From positions 30,827,519 through 30,891,518 of the forward strand of contig NW_026947485.1 in assembly GCF_034190915.1 (NCBI RefSeq): a stretch of 64,000 bases of DNA, in the 5' to 3' direction. A model generated the notes under the pieces. It worked only from the letters and a program-made list of their open reading frames with translations, was not told the origin of the DNA and did not search any database. Below, piece by piece: positions 10,971 through 21,283 of the stretch. Position numbers and translations under genes: made by a program. The stretch's first letter is position 1. Every line of letters starts with the position of its first letter. The DNA comes from Cavia porcellus. Taxonomy: Eukaryota; Chordata; Mammalia; Rodentia; Caviidae.

Positions 10971-12689
10971 CAAAACTTAGACTGGTTGCATTAATCCACC
11001 TGAGTATGTAAGAAAGAGAGCTGAGGATGGAGGATGGAGGCAGGTCCTATAAGAAAGTCTGTTTGACTAATTTATTGCTCTGTCCTCCTCCTCCCCTTCC
11101 TTAGAGAGTTGCTCTGGAATCGCACACCCGGTGTGCAGGTCAGCCAAGCTGCTCAGCTGCTGTCGCTCTCTGAATTCTTCTTTCTGGCCTCTCTCAGCAG
11201 AGCAGGGAGAATCTGGGGCAGCCAACAAACAACTCTGTATTCTGTGGAGCAGGCGAGCTGGCAAACAGGCAGCTTCTTTGCTCCAAGAGATAGCAGGGAC
11301 AGCCAGGGTTGAACAGACTGGGGCTCTCAGAAAACTCACTGGTTTTCTAGGGTAAGACCTTAGACACAAGGCCACCACATTCTCCTTCTGAGATGATCGT
11401 TGCTTCTTGAAGTCAAAACTCCGACCCTCCTTGATTCATTTATATCAAACATCTGTCTCAACGCTGTATAAGCAACAGTGTTCATTATATATGAAATGTA
11501 AGAGTTAATTTTTGTTTATCAGCGACAGCATTAAATATGTAAAGTCCCTTGACTATGTTGAATTTGCACTATTAGTCAGAAAAAATGTCAGTTTTAATGG
11601 TAGTTGTAGAAACATAGAACTTTTGATCAAGGATGCATATACTATAATTCGGAGGGATGATATGCTATGGTACATTCAGAAAAATGGATTCACAAGATTG
11701 GGGAAAAAATCTTCTATCTCAACTTTGGCAGTTGGTTAACTTCCAAACAGTCTTGCAAGGTGGCTACTCACCTTCTGCCCATTTGGTGAACCTGTGGACT
11801 CTCTACCTCCCACAACTCTCTGCCAATGTGTTAACTGCTGGGATGGCTTGAATTACTTGGATGGCTTCTAAAGAGCCAATTATACTTAGGGGGAGTGTCC
11901 ACCCACTGAACTCACGCTACTCACTTGACATAACACTAAACTTATTTATCCCTTTACCCAAATGACAGCTGTCTTGATTCTCAGAGGGTTTTTTTTTTTT
12001 GTTTTGTTTTGGTTTTTTTTGTCTTTTTAAGACACAATACTCCAGTTTGGTAAAAAAGAAAGAGATATTTCTTATTATCATGATTCTCTACTATCACTCA
12101 ATCTGTGAAAGCAGAACATTTTGCTCACATTTAATACTAGCTGATGAACTATCTCTTCTAATAGAACTTCAGCAAGCATGGGAAATCTGCATCTCAGTCT
12201 AGTTGTTGGGAAATCTTAATTCTCAAAACTGTGTTTTTTGGAAACCCATGAATACTTGAAACCAAGTGCTGATAAAACATGTGTTTTTCATTTTCACCTG
12301 ACATATTGCATCTTAAGGCATCATGCTGGGTGTGCAGCAGCTGAGAAAGTTTGAGAAAAATGTAGCTGCTCAAGACTCCAGCAATATGTGCTGAAACAAA
12401 ACAGGCAATGCGTGAAGCGTTTTGGTTTATAACTTGTGAATTAAAATCATTTCTATTTGAATAAATTTCCATAAAAAGGACAATAGTAAAAAGTTTCCGA
12501 AATTTCAAATATATTTTCAACCATGTTTCACCTTGATCATGATCCTGCTAGCTAAAAGAGTGACTTTTTTGCACATAGGAGGGATGTGTTTATGGATCTT
12601 TTCAGTAGATATTAAACATTTATTTGTGGAGGTCACTTCCCTTTGTAGTCTTTGTAGAGTATTTGAAACGTTTACACCATGATTCCTGC
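10971..12689. other. Unannotated noncoding stretch
   Basis: Contains a slightly GC-richer patch at 11090-11300 with overlapping open frames on both strands (for example a 103-aa antisense frame at 11067-11378). None shows recognisable protein motifs. A T-rich run lies at about 11989-12028. The 108-aa antisense frame at 12194-12520 is also unsupported. Confidence 0.4.
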
Positions 12690-12815
12690 ATGATTATTAT
12701 CTCCATGATAAAGACAAGGAGATTAGACACAAACATTAGTAATTTACCCAGTTACACAGGTAGTAGGAGACTGGGGTTGGAACTGATAGATCTAGCCCCA
12801 GAATGCCTGGTCTCA
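12690..12815 (-). repeat. MIR SINE fragment
   Basis: AATTTACCCAGTTACACAGG, TAGTAGGAGACTGGGGTTGG and a trailing CCCAGAATGCCTGG block match antisense MIR. Confidence 0.75.
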
Positions 12816-13054
12816 ACCACCACTTGATACCATCAGTGGGAATCAGAGATGTGAACACTCTTCTGTCTGAATGTGTCCAAGACCTCTCTGTGGCAAGGCT
12901 TTCAGAAGTGATGATTCCTAATCATCACCTGCTTTAATCTTCCTTGCACTGGGAGAACTGGAAGCCAAAACTCTCTAGTACCTTCGACAGCCATTGGTGA
13001 GTTGCAGCCTATGTCTTGTGTTGTAGAACAAAGCCTTAAAAATCAAGCACGAAA

Positions 13055-13165
13055 AGCCCCAAGTTAGAGTGCCCATTTCAGTACCAGCTGTGAGACCCTG
13101 AGGAAGGCATTAATCTCTTGAGATTCCATTTTTTCATTTGGAAAGATATTCACCTCCCATGTCCA
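13055..13165 (+). repeat. MIR SINE fragment
   Basis: GTACCAGCTGTGAGACCCTG, an AATCTCTTGAGATTCC block and TTTTTTCATTTGGAAAG follow the sense MIR order (tRNA part, core, conserved TCATCTGTAAAA region). Confidence 0.6.
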
Positions 13166-13270
13166 TTGTATGGATTCTTATTTCAACAAATGGTGGGCAC
13201 CTTGTGCTGCCGAGCACCTGGCAGAGAAGTGGGTGTGCATTTGTGGAGAAAAGAGACATGCAGCTATTTT

Positions 13271-13277
13271 CTTTCTT

Positions 13278-13309
<32 letters not shown>
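13271..13309. repeat. Poly(T) tract
   Basis: CTTTCTTTC followed by about 30 T residues. No clear SINE or LINE body is attached on the right side, so its origin is unclear. Confidence 0.95.
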
Positions 13310-13310
<1 letters not shown>

Positions 13311-14587
13311 GTGGAGGCTGTTGTCAAAATTAGGAAGGTAGATATAAATAAACACATGAATACTTACAAGTTGAGGCTCAGGTTCTTTTATCTCTCCTTT
13401 CACTTTCTTAAACAAAAGGTCTCAACATCAGGAAACTGCGTGGTAGGCGAACTTGCTTAGATAAGGTGATCAGCAATGGTCTCTCTGAGAAGAATGTATC
13501 TGAAAGTGAGGAGGTACCTGCTAAGTGAAGAGCAAGGAGAACTTCAAGGATGGCATCTTTGGAGGCTCTGATCTGGGGATAGGATCAAATGGAAACTTAC
13601 CATGTATGGGTGTAAGAGCACTCTTTCAACCAAAATAGCTAAATCTATTAAAAAAAAACTTCATTTGCAAATGAAAACAGCACCAGTCACTTGCAAAACA
13701 CAGCTCAGACCATACATATTCTTCCCATCAGAGTCAGGACCGACATTCCCACCAAGTGGATTTTGTTCCGTTTCCACAAGATAACAGTTCCCTTGCCCCC
13801 AACACACACCAAAATTTTAGGTGGCTAGACTGAACAAACATAGAAGTAATGTTTACACTGATTTCCAACGTCTACCAAGGAGCAGAACTTCCTCCCTCTC
13901 TCATTTCCTCTGCTCCCTGTCCTTGTCCTTGCAACCATTTTGGAAAACTTCCTGAAGTTGACTGATGACAGGACATAAGTGTCTGAAGTCTGGACTGTCT
14001 GGCGAGCCCGGGAGGATGCTGGACCAGGGCAATGATGTTCTTTGCTTCTTCCCTCCTATCCTGTTGGTGCTTTCATTTGGGCGACTGTTCATACAGATGA
14101 GCCTCTACTTTTCAAATCTTGCTCATTATATGTTTTATTTCTTATTCTTAAAAACACCTATGGTGTATGAATAAAGATAGTAAGGTTAAAATAGGAAGGA
14201 CCCAGAAGCTTGGAGAATGGTGAGTGCCACACTTCTGTTTCTGCTTAGTGTTCCTACAGAGGACACAGAATTGAGGTCGTTCAGAGAGGATTTTCTGCTC
14301 AGCCAGCCCTTCATCTCAATCACCCTCAATGACATTACTCATTGTCACTTTAAATAATATTTATCATTGCCTGAAAGGTATATTGCTTTTATTTACCATC
14401 TGCCTCCTCAACTACAACGTAAGTACCACAAATTCAGGGCTCTCATTTGTCTTGTTCACTCTGTATCATCAGTAGGTAGAACAATGTTTGGAATATCATG
14501 GGAATGGGTTTTCACTGGCCAAATGATGAGTGTTCAAATGTATCAAATTATAATGATATCTGAGGTTTCCATAGCTCTCCTTGTGTT
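13310..14587. other. Unannotated noncoding stretch
   Basis: No recognised gene or repeat. Confidence 0.5.
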
Positions 14588-14768
14588 CTGGATACATCTC
14601 CAAGCACTATAAACATGCTAATTTAGTTAATCCTTATGATAAACACATACAGTAAGCACTAGTGTAATTCATATTCGCAGATTAATGAAGCAGGGAACAC
14701 CTCAAGTCACACAACAAGTGCCAGAATTAGGGTTCAAACTCAGATCGCTCAGCTCTAGAATATGATAA
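14588..14768 (-). repeat. MIR SINE
   Basis: Antisense MIR blocks occur in order: CTCCAAGCACTATAAACATG, AATTTAGTTAATCCTTATGA, CAAGTCACACAACAAGTGCC, then GGGTTCAAACTCAGATCGCT. Confidence 0.8.
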
Positions 14769-15713
14769 TACCAAGACAGTGCAAACAAAACTTTTACATT
14801 AAAAGTGTTTCCCACATATAAAAAGCTGGATTAGTTTACATCAAGTATTCTTTTATATCTGTGCATGTAAAACAAAGAAATCTGTGGAAATCAGTTGGGA
14901 ATCTGGCACTGTGAATATTCCCCCAGACTGAATTCCTGGATTACTAGGAATTACTTCCACTTCTGTCTGTATCTCACATCTAGAAAAAGTCCTTATCATC
15001 TAAAGAGAAAATAAAGGAAGCCTGCCTTCAGCAATATCATTTCTAGTCTTTGTACCTAGCAAAAGCCAAGCTGAGAATGACGGTCATGAACTCACTGGTT
15101 ATGCTTTTGATTTGCTGGCTTCTCTGCCTATGGCGAGCTCTGAAACTTAAGTGACAGTGCGGTCTGGGGTTGACTCATGGCGGGGTGATGTGGAAGAGAG
15201 GATTTCAAATGTAAGGCCTTCCTGAGCTTTACCAAAGAAAGACAGAAGAAGTGGCCCTGCTTTCCTGCTTAGGGTGGCTTGGTCACCCATCTCAGAATCT
15301 AGAAGACAGTGACTTAGCCTATCTCCTGTCACTGGGCAGCACATATTTTGTGCTGTCTATAAAATAAGACCAGGTCTCTGAGTCACTGTTATTTATAGCC
15401 AGGAGTCTATTTTGAAACAAAAGAGTAAAAGAAAAATCAACGAATCTGAAACTTTATAGACTGGCTTCCTATCTATCTGATCAGTAAAGACTCCCAGAAT
15501 AAAAAGTGAAATTAAGGTAATTGGTAATAATTTGGACTTTTGTCAGATTCACAGTATTTGATAGATGATCTTGGCCTTTCCCTTTCAGCTTTGTAGAATG
15601 GCAGATAAATTTCTACACAAATGTCATTTGATGGGTAGCTCTACCCACCCAGCCTGTCTCTGAAGGGTGACTGGCAATTCTTGGATTCAAAACAAGTTTC
15701 ATTTTGAAAATAT
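14769..15713. other. Unannotated noncoding stretch
   Basis: No recognised gene or repeat. Confidence 0.5.
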
Positions 15714-15721
15714 CATGTTCA

Positions 15722-15800
15722 GGCCAGGGACTTAGCTTAGTGGCATAAGCGCCTGCCTGGCAAGCACGAGGTTGTGAGTTCAATCCCTGGTACCAAACAA
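15722..15800 (+). mobile_element. ID SINE, CATAAGCGCCTGCC subfamily
   Basis: GGCCAGGGACTTAGCTTAGT, GGCATAAGCGCCTGCCTGGC, AAGCACGAGGTTGTGAGTTC, then AATCCCTGGTACC and a CAAA-type tail. A likely short duplication CATGTTCA flanks it (15714-15721 and 15806-15813). It is more diverged than the copies at 6856, 17612 and 47369. Confidence 0.9.
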
Positions 15801-15813
15801 ACAAGCATGTTCA

Positions 15814-16265
15814 CCCAAAGCTTTAATTATGCCATTTTCCTTTCAGACTAGTTGATCAGCTGTATTTTTAATGCAAAAGGAAAAGATCTCTACACATTCT
15901 CATTATATACTATACTTTACTTGGAGAAAATATTTTAAACTTGTACATTGTTATATCATTGTGAGGTAAATATCATGAAACTCTATCTTCATTATATTAG
16001 TCATTGCTCAGGAAATTGTAGACGGCCCCAATGTCCCACTGTCTAACTTCTGTGGCCTTGCAGACCCCATCCTGTGTATCTTGCCTCATTGCTTCAGCTG
16101 TTATATCAGTCCTTCCCAGAGCCTCACCTCTGGGACTCCAACTCTGTGGCTCTCCTCCCTTCTTTCAGAAACTGAAATCATACGCACCAGGCCTTCAAAT
16201 TGTGCCTTGATGGCTGTCTCTCAATGTTTGGCCCATTTTCTCTTCTAGATTTTACCTTTAATAGA
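15814..16265. other. Unannotated noncoding stretch
   Basis: No confident call. Part of this may be further LTR-type sequence belonging to the element that follows. Confidence 0.4.
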
Positions 16266-16842
16266 TTGTACCTTTAATATGTTCATGTTATAACAGCTTC
16301 AGAGTTGTTTTTGGTTTTTTGGTACTGGGGATCAAACTGATGACCTGTGCTTTTATGCTGCTGAGCTAAATTCCTGGCAGGTTTGTTGTTTTTATATAAC
16401 AAGAAATTTGGACATGGACAGTCCATGGCTGCCAACCCGGGAGTATTATTGGAGCTTTGTCTGAAGCTGTTTGTTTCAGAGACAGCAACTTGTTGTCATG
16501 GTTTATGTTGGTGGCCCCTAGGCCTCATGCATTTGCATTGTGCATTTGTGATTGGTTTATTGTCTAGCGCTTGGATTGATCCTGCCAGTGCTAAATCCAC
16601 CTAATGGTGGAGCCAGCTTGCAATGTAATGGCAGGAAGAAGGTGTGTCTCTCTCTCTCCCTTGCGCTTTCCACCTTGTTGTTTGCAGCCACCATGAACTG
16701 TGGCTCTGCCATGCCACCCTGCCTTGGAGCCAACTAAGTATAGACTAAAACCTCTAAAAACAATAGGAAATAAACCTTTCCTTTCCCAACTTGAGGCATC
16801 AGATATTTTGTCTCAGTGATGAGTGAAAAATAACTAACACAC
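16266..16842 (+). repeat. MaLR-like LTR, interrupted by an ID SINE
   Basis: The right part reads like the 3' end of a mammalian MaLR/ERVL-type LTR: a CTAAAACCTCTAAAAACAAT block, AATAAA at 16769-16774, a T/C-rich stretch, and TAACTAACACA at the end. The same end architecture recurs at 61700-62178. The left boundary is uncertain. An antisense ID SINE (16313-16384) splits it. No internal retroviral coding sequence is visible. Confidence 0.55.
16313..16384 (-). mobile_element. Antisense ID SINE
   Basis: The + strand reads GGTACTGGGGATCAAACTGA near 16321, then GCTGCTGAGCTAAATTCCTG, the complement of an ID A-box/B-box body, with its tail as T residues on the left. A 9-bp direct repeat GTTGTTTTT at 16304-16312 and 16385-16393 fits a target-site duplication, though it is low in complexity. 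Confidence 0.85.
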
Positions 16843-17022
16843 TTGTACTGTATTTCATTTGGCAATATTATGTCACAGACCACTTCTTTTTTTTTAAATT
16901 TTATTTTAAAGAGGGTAAAATTAAATATAACAAAACAGATCATAAGAAAACAAGGTAAGAGACATTGATTTCAAAGCAAGACAACAAAGATATCTTTACT
17001 GTCTATCATATTGTCTCTTGTT

Positions 17023-17400
17023 TTCTTCTAAATAGTTGTCCGTATCTTCACACAGTGAATTCATACAAAACAAAATAGTATTAAACTGATAAGAACAGGA
17101 TGATGAAGGCATTTTAGGCCTTCAAAACCAGACAATAAGAATGTCAACAATGGCTGCCATAATGTATCTCATTTTCTTCAAAATAGCTATCGGTACGTTT
17201 ATGTATGTTGAAATTAAACAATACAAAACAGACTAAAATCACTCTGAACAAAGAATAATAGTATTGCTGGATTTCACAGCATGATGCTATAGAACCAGCA
17301 CTGGGTACTTTTTTCCCTTTTTCTTCAAAGTAGCTGTTAGTTTCATCATGCATTATATAATCGATTCTCATAAACTGTTTAGGAGAAGTTCTATGCATGT
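17023..17400 (-). repeat. ~150-bp sub-repeats in the L1 3' UTR
   Basis: The motif TTCTTCWAAATAG (variants) starts near 17023, 17173 and 17321, with spacings of about 150 and 148 bases. The following bases also align loosely, and GGCCTTCAAAAC-type words recur near 17117 and 17537. The units are degenerate copies within this 3' UTR. Confidence 0.6.
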
Positions 17401-17611
17401 ATGAGTCTCTACATAGATATATCTACCCTTTCTGTGCTAGAGGGAAAACAAAACAAAACAAAATAAATTCCTAGAAAAACACGAAACAAAAAAGACAAAG
17501 AAATATAGCAAAGAGGCCAAAACACTGACAATATAGGCCTTCAAAACAAGGTGGTGTGAGCATAACTAGGGTTGTTATTTTACATAATGATCCTCAAGAG
17601 TTCCTCAGATC

Positions 17612-17709
17612 GGGGCTGGGGATTTAGCTCAGCGGCATAAGCGCCTGCCTTACAAGCAGGCAGTCGTGAGTTTGATCCCTGGTACCGATAAAAAGGAAAA
17701 AGACCAAAA
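17612..17709 (+). mobile_element. Young ID SINE nested in antisense L1
   Basis: It starts GGGGCTGGGGATTTAGCTC, contains GCATAAGCGCCTGCC, and ends GGTACCGATAAAAAGGAAAA then AGACCAAAAA. Perfect 16-bp duplication AAGAGTTCCTCAGATC lies at 17596-17611 and 17710-17725. Very few substitutions separate it from the copies at 6856 and 47369, so it postdates the L1 it sits in. Confidence 0.97.
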
Positions 17710-18439
17710 AAGAGTTCCTCAGATCACCATACAATAATATGCACAGCTGTTCCAACCTCGTGAATGTTAACTATTTTGGTATAAGAACTTACAGAATTTG
17801 TAGCACAATTATTTTAGCTATCCTAAGTATGTTCATATAATTTTAGATGTTTTTTTCTTTTCCCTTCCTTTTTCTTTTTCCTCATTTTCCCTGAGATATT
17901 ATCTTTTCCTGTTTCAGCAGTATCCTTTCACTGTATTTACTGAATTTTTTTGTATCTTATGTACTATCACCATTTCTTACCCTAGGGAGACTATACAGTA
18001 TTTACACATGTGAGTTTGATTTATTTCACTTATGAATATGATCTCGAGTTATATCCATTGACTTATAAATATCTCAATGTGATCATTCTTTATAGCTGAA
18101 TAGTACTCCATTGTATAAAAATACCATACTTTATCCATTCCTCAGTTGGTGGGCATTTAGGTTGTTTCCAAGATCTTGCTATTATAAATTGTGCTGCTAT
18201 AAACATGGGTGCACATATATCACTGTGGTATGATGCTTTCAGTTCTTCTGGGAATATGCCCAGAAGTGGAATAGCTGGGTCAAATAGGACTTCCAGTCCC
18301 AGCTTTTTGAGGAATCTTCAAACTGACCTCCACAGTGGTTGCACCAGTCTGCACTCCCACAAACAGTGCAGAAGAGTTCCTTTCTCCCCACATCCCCTCC
18401 AGCATTTGTTGTTGGTAGTTCCAACAACAGATCACTTCT

Positions 18440-19204
18440 AATCATCAGGGAAACTAGATCTGCAAAGGCTTCATTCTCCAGCTTCTATAGGAGGAGCAAG
18501 AGAGGAAGGTTGGAGTGACTGTGAAGCCAACCCTCTGGTCTAGCACAGGACCACTGACATTACTGGTGTACTGCAACTGTAACACACATTCTGTAGGTTT
18601 TATTTTTTAACTATAGATCTTAATATTGGTTACTTGTTTATTTACTCAGAGTCAATGCCGCTGTATGTGGCCCAGGGTGATACCTAGGCTCAAGCAATCC
18701 TCTTTCCTCAGCCTTGAAAATATAGTTTTATTTTGAATCATATAGTTAGGAAATGAGACTATAAACTTTTCACAGTCTACCTCTGACAGCCTACTGTTAG
18801 ATGACATAACAGTAGGAGAGAGATCAGCAGTGGGGGCAAAGATCAGGCAACATATATTGATGTGATCATTGAAGTCATGGAAAATATTAGCATTAACTGA
18901 TGATTGCTTTGACCAACAGGTTTTTAAAATTTTGTGCCTTATTTTACAGTTTTACCTTAACTTCACTTATTCCACTCTTTCACACTCTCCCCTCCATTTA
19001 AAATACAGATCCATAGTTCAAAAGGAGGTCGCAGTGGTAGTACAAAGTAGCAGCCCTAGAAATAATTAACATTTGCTCATCATTTACTACATGCTGTGAT
19101 ACGTATGTAAATCAGTAGACTAATCGTGACTATCGTTCAGTCTTCTGTATGATCCTGAAGGGTTACTAGAATGTCTGCTGGCAAACTGCAGGAATAAAGG
19201 TGTT
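18440..19204. other. Unannotated stretch with a B1-like remnant
   Basis: A remnant at about 18647-18717 reads as antisense B1 (TGTATGTGGCCCAGGGTGAT, then GGCTCAAGCAATCCTC). The rest has no recognised feature. Confidence 0.5.
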
Positions 19205-19220
19205 AACTATTGTAAAACTA
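19205..19220. repeat. Left target-site duplication of full-length L1
   Basis: AACTATTGTAAAACTA is repeated exactly at 26333-26348, directly after the poly(A) tail. The bases before it give TT|AACT, close to the L1 endonuclease consensus TT|AAAA. Confidence 0.97.
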
Positions 19221-19221
19221 G

Positions 19222-19482
19222 ATTTGGAGACCTGCTGAGCTCCCGATAGGTGGGCTGGCCCACACTACCAGCCTAGCCCAGCCTGTTTAGCAGCCGCGCC
19301 TGGCCATAGGTCTGCAGAGGAGGAGCTGGGCAGATCTGGGGTGCCCTCACTGGCCTCTCTGCGTGTCTGGAGGACTCTGGATTTCTGCGCCCAGACTGCT
19401 GGAGTTCCCTCAGGCTTCCAGGTGCAGTGAAGGAGAGAGGTGGGTTTGAGGCTTCCACATCAGCCTCCCCATTCCCGGCTTC
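19222..19482 (+). promoter_or_regulatory. L1 5' UTR monomer 1
   Basis: First complete 261-bp unit, starting ATTTGGAGACCTGCTGAG. It differs from monomer 2 at two positions (GCAGCC versus GCTGCC, and CCATAGG versus CCACAGG). In mouse L1, tandem 5' monomers provide internal RNA polymerase II promoter activity; the same role is inferred here. The unit is GC-rich with several CpGs, unlike the surrounding DNA. Confidence 0.9.
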
Positions 19483-19743
19483 ATTTGGAGACCTGCTGAG
19501 CTCCCGATAGGTGGGCTGGCCCACACTACCAGCCTAGCCCAGCCTGTTTAGCTGCCGCGCCTGGCCACAGGTCTGCAGAGGAGGAGCTGGGCAGATCTGG
19601 GGTGCCCTCACTGGCCTCTCTGCGTGTCTGGAGGACTCTGGATTTCTGCGCCCAGACTGCTGGAGTTCCCTCAGGCTTCCAGGTGCAGTGAAGGAGAGAG
19701 GTGGGTTTGAGGCTTCCACATCAGCCTCCCCATTCCCGGCTTC
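19483..19743 (+). promoter_or_regulatory. L1 5' UTR monomer 2
   Basis: Second complete 261-bp unit, in exact register with monomer 1. The promoter role is inferred from monomer-type L1s in other rodents. Confidence 0.9.
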
Positions 19744-19904
19744 ATTTGGAGACCTGCTGAGCTCCCGATAGGTGGGCTGGCCCACACTACCAGCCTAGCC
19801 CAGCCTGTTTAGCTGCCGTGCCTGGCCATAGGTCTGCAGAGGAGGAGCTGGGCAGATCTGGGGTGCCCTCACTGGCCTCTCTGCGTGTCTGGAGGACTGT
19901 GGAT
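19744..19904 (+). promoter_or_regulatory. L1 5' UTR monomer 3, partial
   Basis: The first ~160 bases of the unit, with TGCCGTGCC in place of TGCCGCGCC. It diverges after GGAGGACT near 19898, where the non-repeated part of the 5' UTR begins. Confidence 0.88.
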
Positions 19905-20211
19905 ATCTCTGCAACCAGGGAGGGTCCACAGGTTCCTGAAGCACTGCGGCCTGTGGTGAGTACCCTAACCCGGCTGCGATTGAAGAACTGTGGAGCTTCC
20001 AAGGGGCAGGTGGGCGCACAGTGTCCCTGAGGCCCAGCTTGTCTGGAACTGCGGAGTTCTGAGCAGGCAGAAGAGGGCCACTGGTTCTGTAGGCCTAATG
20101 GCTTGGAGTAGCACGGCGCCAGAGTCCCAGTAGCTCCAAACATAGAAGGGGATTTTCAACAGATCCTGAGGAAGCTTTCAAATAACACTTGAAACACAGA
20201 AATATAGGAAA
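19905..20211 (+). promoter_or_regulatory. L1 5' UTR, non-monomeric part
   Basis: A GC-rich leader between the monomer array and ORF1. It has no repeat structure and no ORF of note in the sense direction. The ORF1 start is preceded by an A-rich stretch (AATATAGGAAAATG). Confidence 0.8.
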
Positions 20212-21264
20212 ATGACAAAACGAAAGACCAAATTACAACCTCAAACCTCCAGCCCATCTCAAGAAACCCTAGGAGCGATGTATATAGAAGAAAATATATC
20301 CCATCCACCTCATATATCGGACACAATAGCCACTGAAATTGACAAGCAACTCCAGGAAGCTTTAAAGAAATTCAAACTCGAAATAATCTCCCAGATAAAA
20401 GAAGAAATGATAAAAGAAATGAAAGAGATTCTAAATATATCTAAAGAAAACACAGATAAAAAATTGGAGGAACTAAACAAAAAGATAGAATCCCTAGACG
20501 AGCAATATAAGAAACAAACAGAATACATAATGCAGATGCACAGAGATATACAGGAAATAAAAAACTCCACTGAAAGTTGTAAAAACCGCCTTAATGAAAG
20601 TGAAGATAGAATTTCAGACCTTGAAGACAGGATTGCAGCTAGTGAACAGGAAAGGAAAGATCTTTTGAAAATAACAAGGAACCAGGAAACAACAATTCAA
20701 CAACTGCAAGACGATGCAAAGAAGAATAACATAAGAATGATAGGGATTAATGAAAGAGAGGGAGACAACATGAAGGATGTCAGGAGGATATTTAGAGAAG
20801 TAATAGCTGAAAATTTCCCAAGCATGAGATCAGAAACTGACATCAGGATCAGTGAAGCATATAGAACTCCAAACAGTCATAACCAAAATAAAACTACACC
20901 CAGACATATAATAGTCACCATCCCAGAAATCCAACACAAGAATAGATTATTAAAAGCTGTCAGAGAGAAAAGACAAATCACTTATAAAGGAAAACCTATC
21001 AGAATCACAGCAGACTTCTCAGCACAAACGATAAAGTCAAGAAGAGCATGGAGTGAAGTATTCCAGATCCTAAAGCAAAATGATTTCCAACCAAGACTGA
21101 TATATCCTGCAAAACTATCATTCAAAATAGATGGTGCAATACGATACTTCCATGACAAAGAACAGCTGAAGAACTTCATGAACACCAAACCAACCCTGCA
21201 AAAAATATTGAAAGACAGTTTAGATACACAAAGGAAAAAACCACTAAGCAAAGCAAATAATTAA
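20212..21264 (+). CDS. L1 ORF1p, RNA-binding chaperone
   Basis: This 350-aa protein is intact. In the L1 family ORF1p trimerises, coats L1 RNA in cytoplasmic ribonucleoprotein particles and acts as a nucleic-acid chaperone during retrotransposition. A basic N-terminus is followed by a long heptad-rich coiled coil (about residues 38-168, including DRISDLEDRI at 132-141). An RRM-type domain follows, with NIRMIGI at 173-179 and RHIIVTI at 231-237. The C-terminal domain contains REKRQITYKGKPIRITADFS (251-270), RRAW (277-280) and YPAKLSF (298-304), all hallmarks of L1 ORF1p. Length fits the family (338 aa in human, about 357-371 in mouse). The start is the first ATG after the 5' UTR. It is separated by 19 bases from ORF2. 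Confidence 0.97.
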   Translation: MTKRKTKLQPQTSSPSQETLGAMYIEENISHPPHISDTIATEIDKQLQEALKKFKLEIISQIKEEMIKEMKEILNISKENTDKKLEELNKKIESLDEQYKKQTEYIMQMHRDIQEIKNSTESCKNRLNESEDRISDLEDRIAASEQERKDLLKITRNQETTIQQLQDDAKKNNIRMIGINEREGDNMKDVRRIFREVIAENFPSMRSETDIRISEAYRTPNSHNQNKTTPRHIIVTIPEIQHKNRLLKAVREKRQITYKGKPIRITADFSAQTIKSRRAWSEVFQILKQNDFQPRLIYPAKLSFKIDGAIRYFHDKEQLKNFMNTKPTLQKILKDSLDTQRKKPLSKANN

Positions 21265-21283
21265 ACAGAACCGAAAGATAAAG
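21265..21283 (+). other. L1 inter-ORF spacer
   Basis: Nineteen bases lie between the ORF1 TAA and the ORF2 ATG, shorter than in human L1. In L1s, ORF2 is translated by an unconventional reinitiation-type mechanism; this is family knowledge, not visible in the sequence. Confidence 0.85.

Larger units (their letters stand above)
16888..18426 (-). mobile_element. 5'-truncated antisense L1 (ORF2 end + 3' UTR)
   Basis: From about 18020 to 18426 the complement matches the end of L1 ORF2 as found in the full-length copy (its 24660-25090 region). In both, the + strand in this orientation translates to shared peptides such as [20 protein letters not shown]. The remainder (about 16888-18020) is L1 3' UTR ending in poly(T) on the + strand. 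Flanking direct repeats ACAGACCACTTCT (16875-16887) and ACAGATCACTTCT (18427-18439) differ at one base and define the insertion. The element is truncated at its 5' end and carries a later ID SINE at 17612-17709. Confidence 0.9.

Noticed and set aside
13271..13309. Poly(T) as the tail of an antisense retroelement or processed pseudogene
   Set aside because: No recognisable body and no clear flanking duplication were found on either side.
19221..20211. CpG-rich host gene promoter
   Set aside because: The GC-rich segment lies wholly inside the L1 target-site duplications and is the L1's own 5' UTR.
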